A stretch of DNA of 64,000 nt from Desmonostoc vinosum HA7617-LM4 (GTDB lineage: Bacteria; Cyanobacteriota; Cyanobacteriia; Cyanobacteriales; Nostocaceae). A program made the position numbers and the translations under genes. Positions 1 through 10,473 of this stretch are shown here, piece by piece. The stretch lies in contig JAHHHC010000023.1 of NCBI GenBank assembly GCA_019359515.1, forward strand, positions 33,915-97,914. Direction: 5' to 3'. The notes below the pieces were generated by a model, which was not told the DNA's origin, ran no database searches, and was given only the letters and a program-made list of their open reading frames with translations. Position 1 is the first letter of the stretch. The number at the start of each line of letters is the position of its first letter.

Positions 1-155
1 GTGAAATGAGTTTGTTCGGATCTCGTTATTGGACTTTAGCAGATGCTGTAAAACTGAGTTCACAAAAACAACTCAACAAGCTACCAGAAATTAAGGCTTC
101 ATGGGAGCTAGAAACACAGTCTCAGCTATTGCATTTAGATAGTCGAGCATTGTAG
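1..155 (+). CDS. C-terminal end of an unidentified protein (partial)
   Basis: An open frame enters from the left edge in frame 3 and stops at the TAG at 153-155. About 50 residues are visible, beginning EMSLFGSRYW and ending LHLDSRAL. The piece is too short for a family assignment. It points in the same direction as the glycan genes that follow, 180 bases before the ABC exporter start, so it may be the last part of another gene of that cluster. That is inference from position only. Confidence 0.45.
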   Translation, partial: EMSLFGSRYWTLADAVKLSSQKQLNKLPEIKASWELETQSQLLHLDSRAL

Positions 156-335
156 CTAAATAACTAGTCCTCTGTAACAGAAGGGCTTGAAACCAGAAAT
201 TACGAATTCTTTGGTTATTAATTTTGACGAGTTGCTAGATCCCCGACTTTTTGAAAAAGTTTGGGATCTAACCTCCGCTAACCATTTAGATACACTATAT
301 TGCTTACTCTGCTTAAGTTTTGTTGAAAAATATTC

Positions 336-2186
336 ATGTATTTCCAATTCTCCCAAACAATCTACAATTTACTGAAAAATACTCGCTTTTGGCAAGATAA
401 CTATTTTTTTTTGCGAGAGTTCAAGTATTTTCGTAAAGTTGCTATTCTGGCTTTAGTTTTTTCCTTTTTAGCAGCTACTTTTGAAGGCTTTAGCATTGGA
501 TTTTTACTTTCATTTTTGCAAAGTTTAACTACTCCTGATGCTAAGCCAATTCAGATAGGAGTTGATTGGTTTGACACATGGATTTTGGCGGCTAATACAT
601 CAGCGATCAATAGACTATATCGAATATCGATACTAATTTTATTAAGTACTTGGATGCGAGCTGGCTTTAATTACTTGTCGCATGTATATACAGAAATAGT
701 TCAACTAAATTTAGCCGATCGCCTGCGGAAGCAAATTTTTGAACAATTGCAGCAATTACCCATTGGCTACTTTGCTAAAACTCGTTCTGGTGAGTTGATT
801 AATACTATTACAACGGAAATTGAAAGAATAAAACAGTGGTTTAGCGGTTCAGCATTTTTAATAACTAGAATCATGACCGCTACTGTCTATTTTATTTCCA
901 TGTTTTTGCTATCATGGCAACTTTCAGTCATTTCTTTCTTATTATTTACACTCGTGGGTGTAGGATTATCAACGCTAAATAAACGAGCTAGAGAAACGAG
1001 CTTTAGCACTTCAATTGCTAATGGTAACTTTACCTCAACGGCAATAGAGTTTATCAATGGAATTCGCACAGTCCAGTCATTTGCTACCCAAGATTTTGAG
1101 CGGCAGCGTTTTTATAGCGCTAGTGATAAAGTAGTCACAACTTCAACCAAAGTTGTATTAATTTGGGCACTTGTCAGACCTTTAGCTGAAGCGATCGCTA
1201 GTACTATTCTAGTGGGATTGATTATCTTTGCATTTACTATTTTCGTTGTGAATGGGACACTACAAGTTGCTTCTTTATTAACATTTTTCTTTGTGATGTT
1301 TCGAGTTGTCCCCATCGTTCAAGATATCAATGGAACTAGAGCGCACTTAAGTACACTACAAGGAGCAACCGATAATATTAAAGATTTGGTGAGAACTGAT
1401 AATAAAAATTACTTGCAAAATGGTCAACTGAAATTTACAGGCTTAAAGCATTCAATTGATCTGGTATCTGTAGATTTTGGCTATGATCGCAACAATTTAG
1501 TTCTCAACAATATCACCCTGAGCATTCAAAAAGGCAAAACAACAGCTTTAATCGGGGCGACTGGTGCCGGCAAAAGTACATTGATTGATCTAATTCCGCG
1601 ATTTTACGATCCTACAGCAGGTCATGTATTAATTGATGGAGTTGATGCGCGACAATTTGAAATCAATTCGTTACGCCGTAAAATCGCTGTTGTCAGTCAA
1701 GACACATTTATTTTCAACACTTCTGTTTGGAATAACATTGCTTATGGTATACCCCAAGCCAAAGAAGCAGAAATTCGAGAAGCAGCTCGACTAGCAAATG
1801 CACTAGAATTTATTGAAGATATGCCAGAAGGCTTTAACACAAAACTAGGAGATCGAGGCGTGAGGTTATCTGGAGGACAGCGCCAGCGGATTGCGATCGC
1901 TCGTGCTTTACTACGTAACCCAGAAATCCTCATTTTGGACGAAGCCACAAGTGCGCTAGATTCTATTACAGAAAGATTGATTCAAGAGTCTTTAGAAAAG
2001 CTATCTGTAGGACGAACAGTAATTGCGATCGCTCATCGCCTATCCACAATTGTCAGAGCTGACAAGGTAGTTGTACTAAAACAAGGGCGTATTGTAGAGC
2101 AAGGAAGCTATCAGGAATTGCTGAACCAGCAAGGTGAGCTTTGGAAATATCATCAAATGCAAAATGAACTTGGTCAAGTAGGCTAA
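336..2186 (+). CDS. ABC exporter, MsbA/LipB-type half-transporter (permease-ATPase fusion)
   Basis: A 616-residue half-transporter. The N-terminal half (about residues 30-330) is a six-helix ABC exporter membrane domain. The C-terminal ATPase has Walker A GATGAGKST near residue 406, the signature LSGGQRQR, Walker B ILILDEATSALD and the switch histidine in IAHRLST. Proteins of this type work as dimers in the inner membrane and export lipids, lipid-linked glycans or peptides. The surrounding glycosyltransferases suggest a glycan or glycolipid substrate, which is inference. The ATG at 336 has no clear Shine-Dalgarno. No HisKA-like extension is present, unlike the exporter at 53006-55255. Confidence 0.92.
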   Translation: MYFQFSQTIYNLLKNTRFWQDNYFFLREFKYFRKVAILALVFSFLAATFEGFSIGFLLSFLQSLTTPDAKPIQIGVDWFDTWILAANTSAINRLYRISILILLSTWMRAGFNYLSHVYTEIVQLNLADRLRKQIFEQLQQLPIGYFAKTRSGELINTITTEIERIKQWFSGSAFLITRIMTATVYFISMFLLSWQLSVISFLLFTLVGVGLSTLNKRARETSFSTSIANGNFTSTAIEFINGIRTVQSFATQDFERQRFYSASDKVVTTSTKVVLIWALVRPLAEAIASTILVGLIIFAFTIFVVNGTLQVASLLTFFFVMFRVVPIVQDINGTRAHLSTLQGATDNIKDLVRTDNKNYLQNGQLKFTGLKHSIDLVSVDFGYDRNNLVLNNITLSIQKGKTTALIGATGAGKSTLIDLIPRFYDPTAGHVLIDGVDARQFEINSLRRKIAVVSQDTFIFNTSVWNNIAYGIPQAKEAEIREAARLANALEFIEDMPEGFNTKLGDRGVRLSGGQRQRIAIARALLRNPEILILDEATSALDSITERLIQESLEKLSVGRTVIAIAHRLSTIVRADKVVVLKQGRIVEQGSYQELLNQQGELWKYHQMQNELGQVG

Positions 2187-2254
2187 ACTATCAAATCCTT
2201 GCCTACACAAATAATTTCATCAATCAAATCAGATTCCTATATAAGGATAAATTA

Positions 2255-3094
2255 ATGGTAAATATCGGCTATCATTCTGCTAGAATTCAAGGACAATTTA
2301 ATCGCCACTTATACAAAAAAGCACTAGGGCAACTCGTCAGTATTCCCATCAAACAAACTCGACAAATACCGCTCAGTGTCTATGCCTTATCATGTGAGCG
2401 CGATCTGCCAGAACAAGTAGCAAATATTCGCTCATTCATCCGTCATGTTGGTATTCCAAACACATTCACTGTAATTTCTGATGGCAGCTATACTAAATCT
2501 AGCTGTAATTTGCTCCAGCGTATTCATCCTTGTGTTGAGATTATACCCTTAGAAAAGTTCTTAAGAACAGATATACCTCAATGTGTTTCTGATTATGCCC
2601 AATTACATCCTATGGGCAAAAAGTTATCTGCATTAATGTCAATTCCTGTAAATGGTGCAACCATCTATACAGACTCAGATATTTTATTTTTTCCAGGTGG
2701 AACTGACTTAATTAATTTAGCTAATTCCGAAGATAAATATACTCGCTATTTACCTGATTGTGCTTGCTCATTAGATAATCGAATTGTTTACGAAGATTGG
2801 GAACGCGCAAATCCGGTTAACGGCGGGTTTATATTATTTAAGCACGAATTAGATTGGAGTTTTGCCATTGAGCGATTGGGAAATCTGCAAGAACTACCTA
2901 TATATTTTACAGAACAAACAATTGTTCACTTGACAATTCACTACAACCATGGTGTACCTCTTTGCTTGCAAAAATACGTTCTGAATGTAGAAGATCAATT
3001 TATTTATCCAGATAAATTTGCAAGTCAAAAAATTGCTTTAAGGCATTATGTAAATGATGTCAGACATAAGTTTTGGTTAAAGGCAGGGGTATAA
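2255..3094 (+). CDS. GT-A-like putative glycosyltransferase
   Basis: A 279-residue protein starting at an ATG preceded by AAGGATAAATTA, a plausible ribosome site. It has no signal peptide or membrane helix. Residues 138-145 read YTDSDILF, the DxD-type metal and nucleotide-sugar site of GT-A glycosyltransferases. A later NGGFILF segment (about residue 189) and a C-terminal His-rich HYVNDVRHKFW resemble GT8-like proteins. Its position between an ABC exporter and a GT4 gene on the same strand supports a glycan role. The family could not be named precisely; donor and acceptor are unknown. Confidence 0.6.
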   Translation: MVNIGYHSARIQGQFNRHLYKKALGQLVSIPIKQTRQIPLSVYALSCERDLPEQVANIRSFIRHVGIPNTFTVISDGSYTKSSCNLLQRIHPCVEIIPLEKFLRTDIPQCVSDYAQLHPMGKKLSALMSIPVNGATIYTDSDILFFPGGTDLINLANSEDKYTRYLPDCACSLDNRIVYEDWERANPVNGGFILFKHELDWSFAIERLGNLQELPIYFTEQTIVHLTIHYNHGVPLCLQKYVLNVEDQFIYPDKFASQKIALRHYVNDVRHKFWLKAGV

Positions 3095-3143
3095 AATACC
3101 ATCAGCTTTCGATTTTTATAGATTAAGTCAAAAATTGCTAAAT

Positions 3144-4277
3144 ATGAGTTATACAGTAGTTGATAAAAAAATGATTTATCACTGCTCCCAAGCTGATATT
3201 CGGGGCGGTGGTGGTATTGAAACTTATGTCGCTTCTTTGGTAAGTTCACAAATTTCGGGAGTCAGCGATCGCACTATTACTTCTCTACACAATTTGGATC
3301 AGCGACAGTTTAAATTGCTACATATCCATGATCAAAATCTGTTAGCAGAATTGCGGCAAGAATGCCCAGCAGTATTTACTCTACATAATCACTCTACTTA
3401 CTGCCCTAGTGGTACTAAATACTTAGAAAATCGCGCTACAGTTTGCGATCGCACCATGAACCCTCTAGGATGTGCTTGGGGACATTTAGTGGATAACTGT
3501 GGTAGCCGCAGACCGCAAAATATTATTAAAGATTGGGGTAATGCTTACCATCCACTAGCAATACTTAAAAAACTGAATATTTCTGTAATTGCTAATAGTG
3601 ATTATGTGCGAGGACAAATCATCAGCAGTGGTTTATCACCCAAGAAAGTGGTAACACTGCACTGTGGTGTTCAATTACCAAAAAGCATTCCTCAACCATT
3701 AGATAAGGAAACACATCAAAATCAACGAATTTTATTTGCTGGTAGGATTGTTCCTTATAAAGGGATTGAATGGCTGATTAAAGCTTTAGCAAAAAGCGAC
3801 CGACAAATTCATCTCGACATCGCTGGTGATGGTTGGGGTAAACCTAGTATGGAAAAATTAGCTAATGAGATGGGATTAAGCAAAAGCATCACTTGGCATG
3901 GTTGGTGTAATAGCGACAAATTAGAAACACTCTATCAACAATGCCTAGCTGTAATATTTCCTAGCCTCTGGCCAGAACCTGCTGGACTTATCACCCTGGA
4001 AGCTTATGCTCGTTATCGGCCTATAATTGCTAGCGCCGTTGGTGGGATTCCTGAACATGTACAAGATGGTCAAACAGGTATTCTCGTATCACCTAATAAT
4101 ATTCAACAACTAGCTGAGGCTATTAATAACTTGGCAACAAACTATCAAAAAACTCGACTATTAGGTGAACAAGGTCAAACTTGGTTTCAGCAAGAGTTTT
4201 CTCTTGATGTTCACGTGCAGCGATTGGAAAGAATTTACACCAAAACTATAGCTGATTTTCAATCTCGAACTCTATAA
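3144..4277 (+). CDS. GT4-family glycosyltransferase with four-cysteine insertion
   Basis: A GT-B-fold glycosyltransferase of 377 residues from the ATG at 3144 (TTG at 3135 and ATG at 3171 are alternatives; none has a strong ribosome site). The N-terminal GGGGIETYVASL loop, the AGRIVPYKGIEWL motif and the E-x7-E element EPAGLITLE are typical of family 4 retaining transferases. Between residues 87 and 119 lie four cysteines (C87, C101, C110, C119), which could form a metal site or disulphides. It lies in a run of transferase genes, so it probably adds one sugar of the cluster's glycan. The sugar is unknown. Confidence 0.85.
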   Translation: MSYTVVDKKMIYHCSQADIRGGGGIETYVASLVSSQISGVSDRTITSLHNLDQRQFKLLHIHDQNLLAELRQECPAVFTLHNHSTYCPSGTKYLENRATVCDRTMNPLGCAWGHLVDNCGSRRPQNIIKDWGNAYHPLAILKKLNISVIANSDYVRGQIISSGLSPKKVVTLHCGVQLPKSIPQPLDKETHQNQRILFAGRIVPYKGIEWLIKALAKSDRQIHLDIAGDGWGKPSMEKLANEMGLSKSITWHGWCNSDKLETLYQQCLAVIFPSLWPEPAGLITLEAYARYRPIIASAVGGIPEHVQDGQTGILVSPNNIQQLAEAINNLATNYQKTRLLGEQGQTWFQQEFSLDVHVQRLERIYTKTIADFQSRTL

Positions 4278-4426
4278 AAATTTTGATTTTTCCTGCGATC
4301 TATTTTCGAGATAGACCCTCACAATCAAATAGTCTACAACAAGGGCGCGAAAATCCTTCTTTTCTAGCCCTTAGTCCTCATCTAAATACCTCTATTTTGC
4401 AGACAGGTCTAATTAAAATTAATACT

Positions 4427-5608
4427 ATGATTCTTAATAGCTCAGTTAATTTTGCCGGACAAATCTATTTTTATTGTGACCCTAGAAAAGACGTAGCAGA
4501 AGGGGAAAAATTTCAGCATTTATTAATTTGTTTAGCTGAAGGTTTTCTTGAATTAGGAATACCATTTTATTCAAATGTAAACTACTGGCAGCAGCCAGAC
4601 GAAAAAGCAGAGTATCTCTTTCGCCACCATCCAGAAATTACGCCGCATGACTGCTCAATTGTAGTTTTTAGTAATACTTGGTATCATTTGAAACAACCTC
4701 TACCTGAAGATTTATTTAATTCTCAACGCCGATATATAACTGTATATTTAGATGGTGAAGATGATGATAAAACTTATTCTCTAAAGCCAGAGTTTAAGCA
4801 GTTTGATTTTATCTTGAGAAATCATTACAATAGAAAATTAAATTATGCTCAAAACTTTCATCCTTGGGCTTTTGGACTAACTAATCGCATACTTCGAGAA
4901 TTGAAAGATGTACCAAGTTTTACCGATAAAAATCAACAGTTACTGGTAAATTTTCGACATTGGAAGTCTGGACATCCTGTAAGAAATATCAGTTGTAGTC
5001 AATTCATTCCTCAGATGAGCAACATTCTGCCAATTGATAATTATATTGACAGTTCCAATAATCGTCCTGCAGATGGCTACCATTATCTACAATGGTTACG
5101 AACTGGTGAGCGGCATTATCCTACTTATTATAAACGCCTAAAAAGTTCGGCGGCATGTGCTTGCTTTGGCGGATTTTTTGTACCTGCTTGGCCTAAAAAT
5201 CCAGGTGATTTAATTAATCGTATTGGGAAGCGTTTACTTACCCGACTTAAATTAAAATCAAATACAATTGTACAGTGGGATAGCTGGCGATTTTGGGAGT
5301 CGTTAGCAGCAGGATGTGCCACTTTTCACCTAGATTTTGAAAAGTATGGTATTGCCTTACCTGTAATGCCTAAAAATTGGCAGCATTATATTGGCATTGA
5401 CTTGGATAATGTGCAAGCAACTGTAGATAGAATAGCTGATGATCCAGGAATTTTGGAAAGTGTCGCCACGGCAGGAAGGCTTTGGGCATTAGAACATTAC
5501 ACTCCTGTACCTACAGCATTACGTTTTTTGGAAACGATTTATCAAAAACAGAGAGTAGATGACATCAAATTGGAGCAAAATCCCAACTTTCTCGCAACAA
5601 AAAACTGA
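4427..5608 (+). CDS. Uncharacterised cytoplasmic protein of glycan cluster, possible glycosyltransferase
   Basis: I take the ATG at 4427 (393 residues). The open frame extends back to a TTG at 4283, but that 48-residue stretch is low-complexity and joins poorly to the rest. The protein has no membrane segment. The C-terminal third contains WDSWRFWESLAAGCATFHLD and a following RxLWALEHYTP, which look like the donor-binding end of a GT-B transferase (E-x-L-A-G-C pattern). The N-terminal part is not recognised. It lies 20 bases before a GT2 gene. Function as a transferase is inference. Confidence 0.65.
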   Translation: MILNSSVNFAGQIYFYCDPRKDVAEGEKFQHLLICLAEGFLELGIPFYSNVNYWQQPDEKAEYLFRHHPEITPHDCSIVVFSNTWYHLKQPLPEDLFNSQRRYITVYLDGEDDDKTYSLKPEFKQFDFILRNHYNRKLNYAQNFHPWAFGLTNRILRELKDVPSFTDKNQQLLVNFRHWKSGHPVRNISCSQFIPQMSNILPIDNYIDSSNNRPADGYHYLQWLRTGERHYPTYYKRLKSSAACACFGGFFVPAWPKNPGDLINRIGKRLLTRLKLKSNTIVQWDSWRFWESLAAGCATFHLDFEKYGIALPVMPKNWQHYIGIDLDNVQATVDRIADDPGILESVATAGRLWALEHYTPVPTALRFLETIYQKQRVDDIKLEQNPNFLATKN

Positions 5609-5628
5609 GTATTTAATAAATTGAGCTT

Positions 5629-6609
5629 ATGTCAGTTAATGCTAAATTATCCGAACCTTTGGTCAGCGTGATTATTCCAACCTATAATCGACCAGAGTAT
5701 CTCAAGCAGGCGATCGCAAGTGCAATTAACCAGACATACCAAAACATTGAAATTATTGTTTCTGATAATTGTAGTCTAGAAGATCCCCAAGCAATTGTTG
5801 AATCTTTCGGTGATTCACGCATCCGATTTTGGCGACATCCGCAAAATATCGGCATGATTGCTAATCAAATACACGCCTTTAGTATGGCGCAAGGTAAATA
5901 CGTTGCCAGCCTCCATGATGATGATATTTGGTGTGAGGAATTTTTAGCTAAGCTTGTACCACAATTAGAAGAGAATTGTGAGTTAATTCTTGCTTTTTGT
6001 GACCAATATATAATTGATGCAAATAGCAAAATTAATTATATTGAGTCTGACAAAACTACACGCGCTTATAACCGAGACAAGCTAAAACAAGGAGTTTATC
6101 AAGATTTTTACAAAATTGGTTTAATAGATAAAAGCATCCCCACAGCTGCTGCTTGTATAATTCGCAATCATATAATTAATTGGAATAACATTCCATTAGA
6201 AATTGGTGGTATGTGGGATTTATACTTAACCTATCTTTGTTGTATATCTGGTTATAGTGCTTACTATTATCCAGAAAAACTAACGCAATATCGCGTTCAT
6301 GAACAAACTGACACCATGCTTAGTGGTCGTCGCAATGTTCAAGCAAAAATTCGCAAGGCCACAAGCGAAATATTTTGTTATCAAGTCTTTATGGAAGACA
6401 TTCGTCTTCAGAAATTTCAGCTTTACTTTCAACAGAAATGCTTAGAAGCCAATACTACTTTAGGAATTGGATTACTACGCAATAAACAGGTAGCAATAGC
6501 ACGTCCTTATCTTTGGCGATCGCTAAGTGGACAAAAATTTAATTTGCGAACAATAGCAGCATTAACTTTAAGTTTTATGCCGCGACTTTTAGCTAAACAA
6601 TTATTATAA
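5629..6609 (+). CDS. GT2-family glycosyltransferase
   Basis: A 326-residue GT-A enzyme. The N-terminus LVSVIIPTYNRPEYLKQAI and the metal-binding SLHDDDIW about residue 98 are the standard family 2 inverting transferase signatures. The C-terminal half, with YYYPEKLTQYRVHEQT, matches the acceptor side of EPS-type GT2 proteins. The C-terminus is basic without a clear transmembrane helix. It starts 20 bases after the previous stop and probably shares a transcript. The sugar added is unknown. Confidence 0.9.
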   Translation: MSVNAKLSEPLVSVIIPTYNRPEYLKQAIASAINQTYQNIEIIVSDNCSLEDPQAIVESFGDSRIRFWRHPQNIGMIANQIHAFSMAQGKYVASLHDDDIWCEEFLAKLVPQLEENCELILAFCDQYIIDANSKINYIESDKTTRAYNRDKLKQGVYQDFYKIGLIDKSIPTAAACIIRNHIINWNNIPLEIGGMWDLYLTYLCCISGYSAYYYPEKLTQYRVHEQTDTMLSGRRNVQAKIRKATSEIFCYQVFMEDIRLQKFQLYFQQKCLEANTTLGIGLLRNKQVAIARPYLWRSLSGQKFNLRTIAALTLSFMPRLLAKQLL

Positions 6610-6773
6610 ACCGCTCCAGGCGCAAAGAATACAGAGGAAAGATAAAAGCAAGATTTTTTACAAGAACTACTTGCGATTAGTAAATATTTATTTTTCAATT
6701 CCCTGTAAGCTGAGCGAAGTCAGTCGCGCAGCGTCTCCGACAGGAGAAGCCCATTCCCCATTCCCCAAACAAC

Positions 6774-7982
6774 ATGAAACTTTGCATTGTCACCCATCAA
6801 ATTAAAAAAAGTGATGGTCAGGGCCGGGTCAACTATGAAGTTGCTAAAGAAGCAATTCGCCGCGGTCATCACATAACATTATTGGCAACTAATGTAGCTT
6901 CTGATTTACAGCAGAGTCATCTAGTTAACTGGGTTTTAATTTCAGTTAACGGTTGGCCTACAGAGTTTATTAGAAATATCATCTTCGCGATTAAAAGTAC
7001 CAATTGGTTGCGTAAACACCGCCTAGAACTTGATATCATCAAAGTCAATGGAGCGATTACCAATGCTCCGGGAGATGTCAATGCAGTGCATTTTGTCCAT
7101 AGTTCTTGGTTGAAATTCTCCAAGTTAGATAAAACTATTAAGTTACGCACACTTATATATGATTTTTATCAGTGGTTATATACAAAATTAAATGCTCGTT
7201 GGGAAAAAAAGGCTTTTCGTCAAGCACAAGTGGTTGTGGCAGTTTCTAATAAAGTCGTCAAGGATTTAGTAGAAATTGGCGTACCACCAGAGAGGATTAG
7301 AGTAATTTTAAACGGCGTTGATTTACAAGAGTTTTCACCAGGAATTAGCGATCGCCAAAAATGGCAGCTTCCAGCAAAAGTACCTTTAGCGTTGTTTGCA
7401 GGCGATATCAGAACCCCTCGCAAAAACTTGGATACAGTTCTGCGAGCCTTAGTGCAAGTTCCCCAATTACATTTAGCAGTGGCAGGAGTAACTCAAGGCA
7501 GTCCCTATCTCAAGTTAACTGAATCACTCGGATTAACTAAGCGAGTACATTTTCTAGGACTAAGGTATGATGTCCCAGAACTGATGAAAGCTGTAGATTT
7601 TCTGGTGTTTCCGTCACATTACGAGCCGTTTGGCTTAGTAATTATTGAGGCAATGGCTTCTGGTTTACCTGTGATTACAGCTAGTACAACCGGTGCAGCC
7701 GATTTAGTTACACCAGAATCAGGGCTAGTTTTACCAGACTCAAGCGATGCTGAGGCTTTAACACAAGCATTATTGTTGCTAACAAGCGATCGCACTTTGC
7801 GTGAAAAAATGGGCCAAGCAGCCCGCACCATAGCAGAACAACACAGCTGGACAACTATGGCACAAACCTATGTAGATTTATTTGAGGAGTTAAGCAAGAA
7901 TGCAGAATACTGTAATTATCCCAACCTATCGCCGTCCTCTGGATCTATCACGTTGCCTTTTGGCACTGCAAGAGCAAACTAA
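6774..7982 (+). CDS. GT4-family glycosyltransferase
   Basis: A 402-residue GT-B enzyme. Visible signatures are the GQGRVNYEVAKEAI N-terminal loop, NGVDLQEFSPG in the linker and EPFGLVIIEAMASGLPV (the E-x7-E donor site) in the C-terminal domain. The upstream 160 bases hold repeat-type sequence, so a new promoter or an internal interruption of the cluster is possible here. The last 83 bases overlap the start of the next gene in another frame, so the extreme C-terminus, rich in Ser and Pro, may be a late extension. Confidence 0.9.
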   Translation: MKLCIVTHQIKKSDGQGRVNYEVAKEAIRRGHHITLLATNVASDLQQSHLVNWVLISVNGWPTEFIRNIIFAIKSTNWLRKHRLELDIIKVNGAITNAPGDVNAVHFVHSSWLKFSKLDKTIKLRTLIYDFYQWLYTKLNARWEKKAFRQAQVVVAVSNKVVKDLVEIGVPPERIRVILNGVDLQEFSPGISDRQKWQLPAKVPLALFAGDIRTPRKNLDTVLRALVQVPQLHLAVAGVTQGSPYLKLTESLGLTKRVHFLGLRYDVPELMKAVDFLVFPSHYEPFGLVIIEAMASGLPVITASTTGAADLVTPESGLVLPDSSDAEALTQALLLLTSDRTLREKMGQAARTIAEQHSWTTMAQTYVDLFEELSKNAEYCNYPNLSPSSGSITLPFGTARAN

Positions 7983-8838
7983 ACCAGTTGATCAAGTGAT
8001 AGTAGTTGTCCGCGACACAGATGCACAGACTTGGGAATTTCTTGCTCAATACAATTCGCACAACCTACCACTACATATAGTGAAGGTTACGCAACCAGGG
8101 GTAGTTGCAGCCCTCAACGCCGGACTGACAGCAACAGCAAAAGATATAGTGTCAATAACTGATGATGACGCTGCACCCCACCCAGATTGGTTAGAGAAAA
8201 TTAACGCTCATTTTCTAAGTGATAGTTGCATTGGTGGCGTCGGTGGACGTGATTGGATATATCAAAGCAATAAATTAGAAGACGACTCCCGTCTGATAGT
8301 TGGTCAAGTGCAATGGTTTGGACGCATAATTGGCAACCATCATCTAGGAGTAGGAAAACCCCGCGAAGTCGATGTGCTTAAGGGAGTGAATATGAGTTTC
8401 CGTAAACAGGCGCTGGGAAAATTGCGCTTTGACGAGCGGATGCGCGGCACAGGAGCGCAAGTACACTTTGAAATGGCATTAACTCTCACCCTCAAGCGCA
8501 CTGGTTGGAAAATCATCTATGATCCTCAGATTGCTGTAGATCACTTTCCCGCACAACGTTTTGACGAAGATCAGCGAAATAACTTTAATGAAATTGCCTT
8601 TATCAACTTAGTTCATAACGAAACCTTAGTATTATTAGAACATTTGCCACCTATCCGCCGCATCGTATTTTTAATTTGGTCAATCTTAGTAGGAACACGC
8701 GATAGTTTAGGCTTATTGCAATGGCTGAGACTTCTACCCAGCGAAGGCCATCTAGCAAGCAAGAAATGGTCAGCATCCTTGCGTGGACGTTGGCAGGGAT
8801 ATAAACAATTTAGGGAGTGGGGAGTAGCGATGAGGTGA
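7900..8838 (+). CDS. GT2-family glycosyltransferase
   Basis: A 312-residue protein with [20 protein letters not shown] at the N-terminus and the DxD-like [13 protein letters not shown], both typical of family 2. [13 protein letters not shown] and the later [10 protein letters not shown] fit the acceptor-binding portion. The C-terminus has a hydrophobic stretch ([14 protein letters not shown]) that may associate with the membrane. The ATG at 7900 lies inside the preceding GT4 gene, an 83-base overlap that suggests translational coupling. Confidence 0.9.
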   Translation: MQNTVIIPTYRRPLDLSRCLLALQEQTKPVDQVIVVVRDTDAQTWEFLAQYNSHNLPLHIVKVTQPGVVAALNAGLTATAKDIVSITDDDAAPHPDWLEKINAHFLSDSCIGGVGGRDWIYQSNKLEDDSRLIVGQVQWFGRIIGNHHLGVGKPREVDVLKGVNMSFRKQALGKLRFDERMRGTGAQVHFEMALTLTLKRTGWKIIYDPQIAVDHFPAQRFDEDQRNNFNEIAFINLVHNETLVLLEHLPPIRRIVFLIWSILVGTRDSLGLLQWLRLLPSEGHLASKKWSASLRGRWQGYKQFREWGVAMR

Positions 8839-8930
8839 GACGCAAAGAGGGGAGACACGGAGAGGGGAGACACGGTGACGCGGAGAAACTTTCATTTACA
8901 TTCCCCGTGTCACCGCGTCCTCTTAATTCC

Positions 8931-8993
8931 CAGTCCCCAATCCCCAATCCCCAATCCCCAATCCCCAATCCCCAGTCCCCAGTCCCCAAAATT
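8931..8993. repeat. Heptamer tandem repeat (CCCCAAT/CCCCAGT), STRR type
   Basis: A run of 7-base units: one CCCAGT, then five CCCCAAT, then two CCCCAGT, ending three bases before the next start codon. Just upstream (8835-8925) is a GC-rich stretch with repeated GGGGAGACACGG-type units. These match the short tandemly repeated repetitive sequences known from heterocystous cyanobacteria. Frames reading through this block are not genes. Confidence 0.85.
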
Positions 8994-8995
8994 AA

Positions 8996-10441
8996 ATGAT
9001 TGCTAAACAGATACTTTTCAATAGTTTTTTAAAAGAAGACTTTTCTCCCCAAGAGCGATCGCTTCAAGGTTGGATGGCAATCTTGAGCTTTGTCTTGCTG
9101 ATGGTAACTTGTTATTTTGCTGGTGCTACTGCCATGTTGCGCCTGATTTATCCGGTGACAGCTCTGATAGTAGCCGTGTTTTTATACTTGCGGCATCCCA
9201 TTCTCTACATTGGCTTTACCTGGTGGATATGGTTTCTCACGCCCTTAGCAACTCGCTTAGTTGACTATCGAGTCGGCTGGGATCCCACTCGTCAGATGTT
9301 GATCGCGCCGTATTTAGTAGTATTTGTTACTATGTTTAGTTTTTTACGTAACCTTCCTAGTGGTTATCGCCAAGGGGGTTTACCTTTTATTCTGGCTTTT
9401 TTGGGAGTGTTTTATGGTTTTCTGGTCGGTCTGATTTATAACGCCCCAGTTCCTGTAGCACGGGGCTTTTTAGACTGGCTCAGTCCAATCATTTTCGCTT
9501 TTCACTTATATATGAACTGGCGAGATTATCCCATATATCGCCAGCATATTCAGCGCGTATTCATCTTGTGTGTTTTAATTACCGGGGCTTATGGTATATA
9601 TCAATTCGTGGTAGCTCCTGAGTGGGATAGATATTGGCTAATAGAATCAAGAATGTTCACTAGTTCAGGATCTCCTGAACCTTTTGGGATGCGCGTATGG
9701 AGTACGCTGCATTCAGTTGGGCCCTTTGGCTCTGTCATGCAAGCAGGTTTATTATTATTACTTACTAGTTCTGGGCCTTTAATTTTGCCTGCCTCAGTTG
9801 TAGGTTATTTGTCATTCTTGCTAGCCCAAACACGTACTAACTGGGGAGGTTGGTTACTAGGGGTAATTATCATTATGGGTTCAGTCAAAGCCCGTATTCA
9901 AATGCGTTTAATTACCATAATTTTGGTAATGGTAGTATGTGTTGTGCCATTAGTAGCGATCAAACCAATTTCTGATGTTGTAACAGCGCGTTTGGAAACT
10001 TTTTCTAATCTCCAAGAAGATACTAGCTTTAAGGATAGATCGGGGAATTATGACAAAAATTTTAGTATAGCTCTCTCTAATGTTTTAGGTAACGGTTTAG
10101 GCAATATTTGGAAAGTCAATGAGAAAACTGGTCAAATCGAAGTCTTTGTAATTGACAGTGGTATTTTAGATATGTTTTTTACCTTGGGCTGGTTTGGAGC
10201 TATTTTTTATCTCAATGGATTAATACTGATACTCATCAGTGTCTGCAAGTATACTGAAGCTCGTTTTGATAGTTTTGTTAGTGCTGCTCGTGCCATTGGT
10301 ATAGGTTGCTGTGTTCAGTTAATTAATGGCAGTGGAATGCTGGGTATGCCTGGTATGATTCTTTGGGGATTTTTAGCTATGACTATGGCAGCACATAAAT
10401 ACTATCATAATCTTCATATTATTAATAATAGAAGACCGTAA
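8996..10441 (+). CDS. O-antigen polymerase/ligase-like membrane protein
   Basis: A 481-residue integral membrane protein with about ten to twelve hydrophobic helices, starting directly after a heptamer repeat. A long soluble loop around residues 210-240 ([17 protein letters not shown]) is followed by the [12 protein letters not shown] segment. That arrangement is the Wzy/WaaL pattern, in which an Arg-rich periplasmic loop follows a central helix pair. Such proteins polymerise or ligate lipid-linked oligosaccharides at the outer face of the inner membrane. In this cluster it most likely polymerises the repeat unit. Whether it is a polymerase or a ligase cannot be told from sequence alone. Confidence 0.8.
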   Translation: MIAKQILFNSFLKEDFSPQERSLQGWMAILSFVLLMVTCYFAGATAMLRLIYPVTALIVAVFLYLRHPILYIGFTWWIWFLTPLATRLVDYRVGWDPTRQMLIAPYLVVFVTMFSFLRNLPSGYRQGGLPFILAFLGVFYGFLVGLIYNAPVPVARGFLDWLSPIIFAFHLYMNWRDYPIYRQHIQRVFILCVLITGAYGIYQFVVAPEWDRYWLIESRMFTSSGSPEPFGMRVWSTLHSVGPFGSVMQAGLLLLLTSSGPLILPASVVGYLSFLLAQTRTNWGGWLLGVIIIMGSVKARIQMRLITIILVMVVCVVPLVAIKPISDVVTARLETFSNLQEDTSFKDRSGNYDKNFSIALSNVLGNGLGNIWKVNEKTGQIEVFVIDSGILDMFFTLGWFGAIFYLNGLILILISVCKYTEARFDSFVSAARAIGIGCCVQLINGSGMLGMPGMILWGFLAMTMAAHKYYHNLHIINNRRP

Positions 10442-10473
10442 ATATAAATTCATAGTTGCTGATAAAACGATAT

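Noticed and set aside
8817..8999. 60-codon frame across the heptamer repeats
   Set aside because: Its product is repeat-derived (PIPNPQSP units), the usual artefact of STRR arrays.
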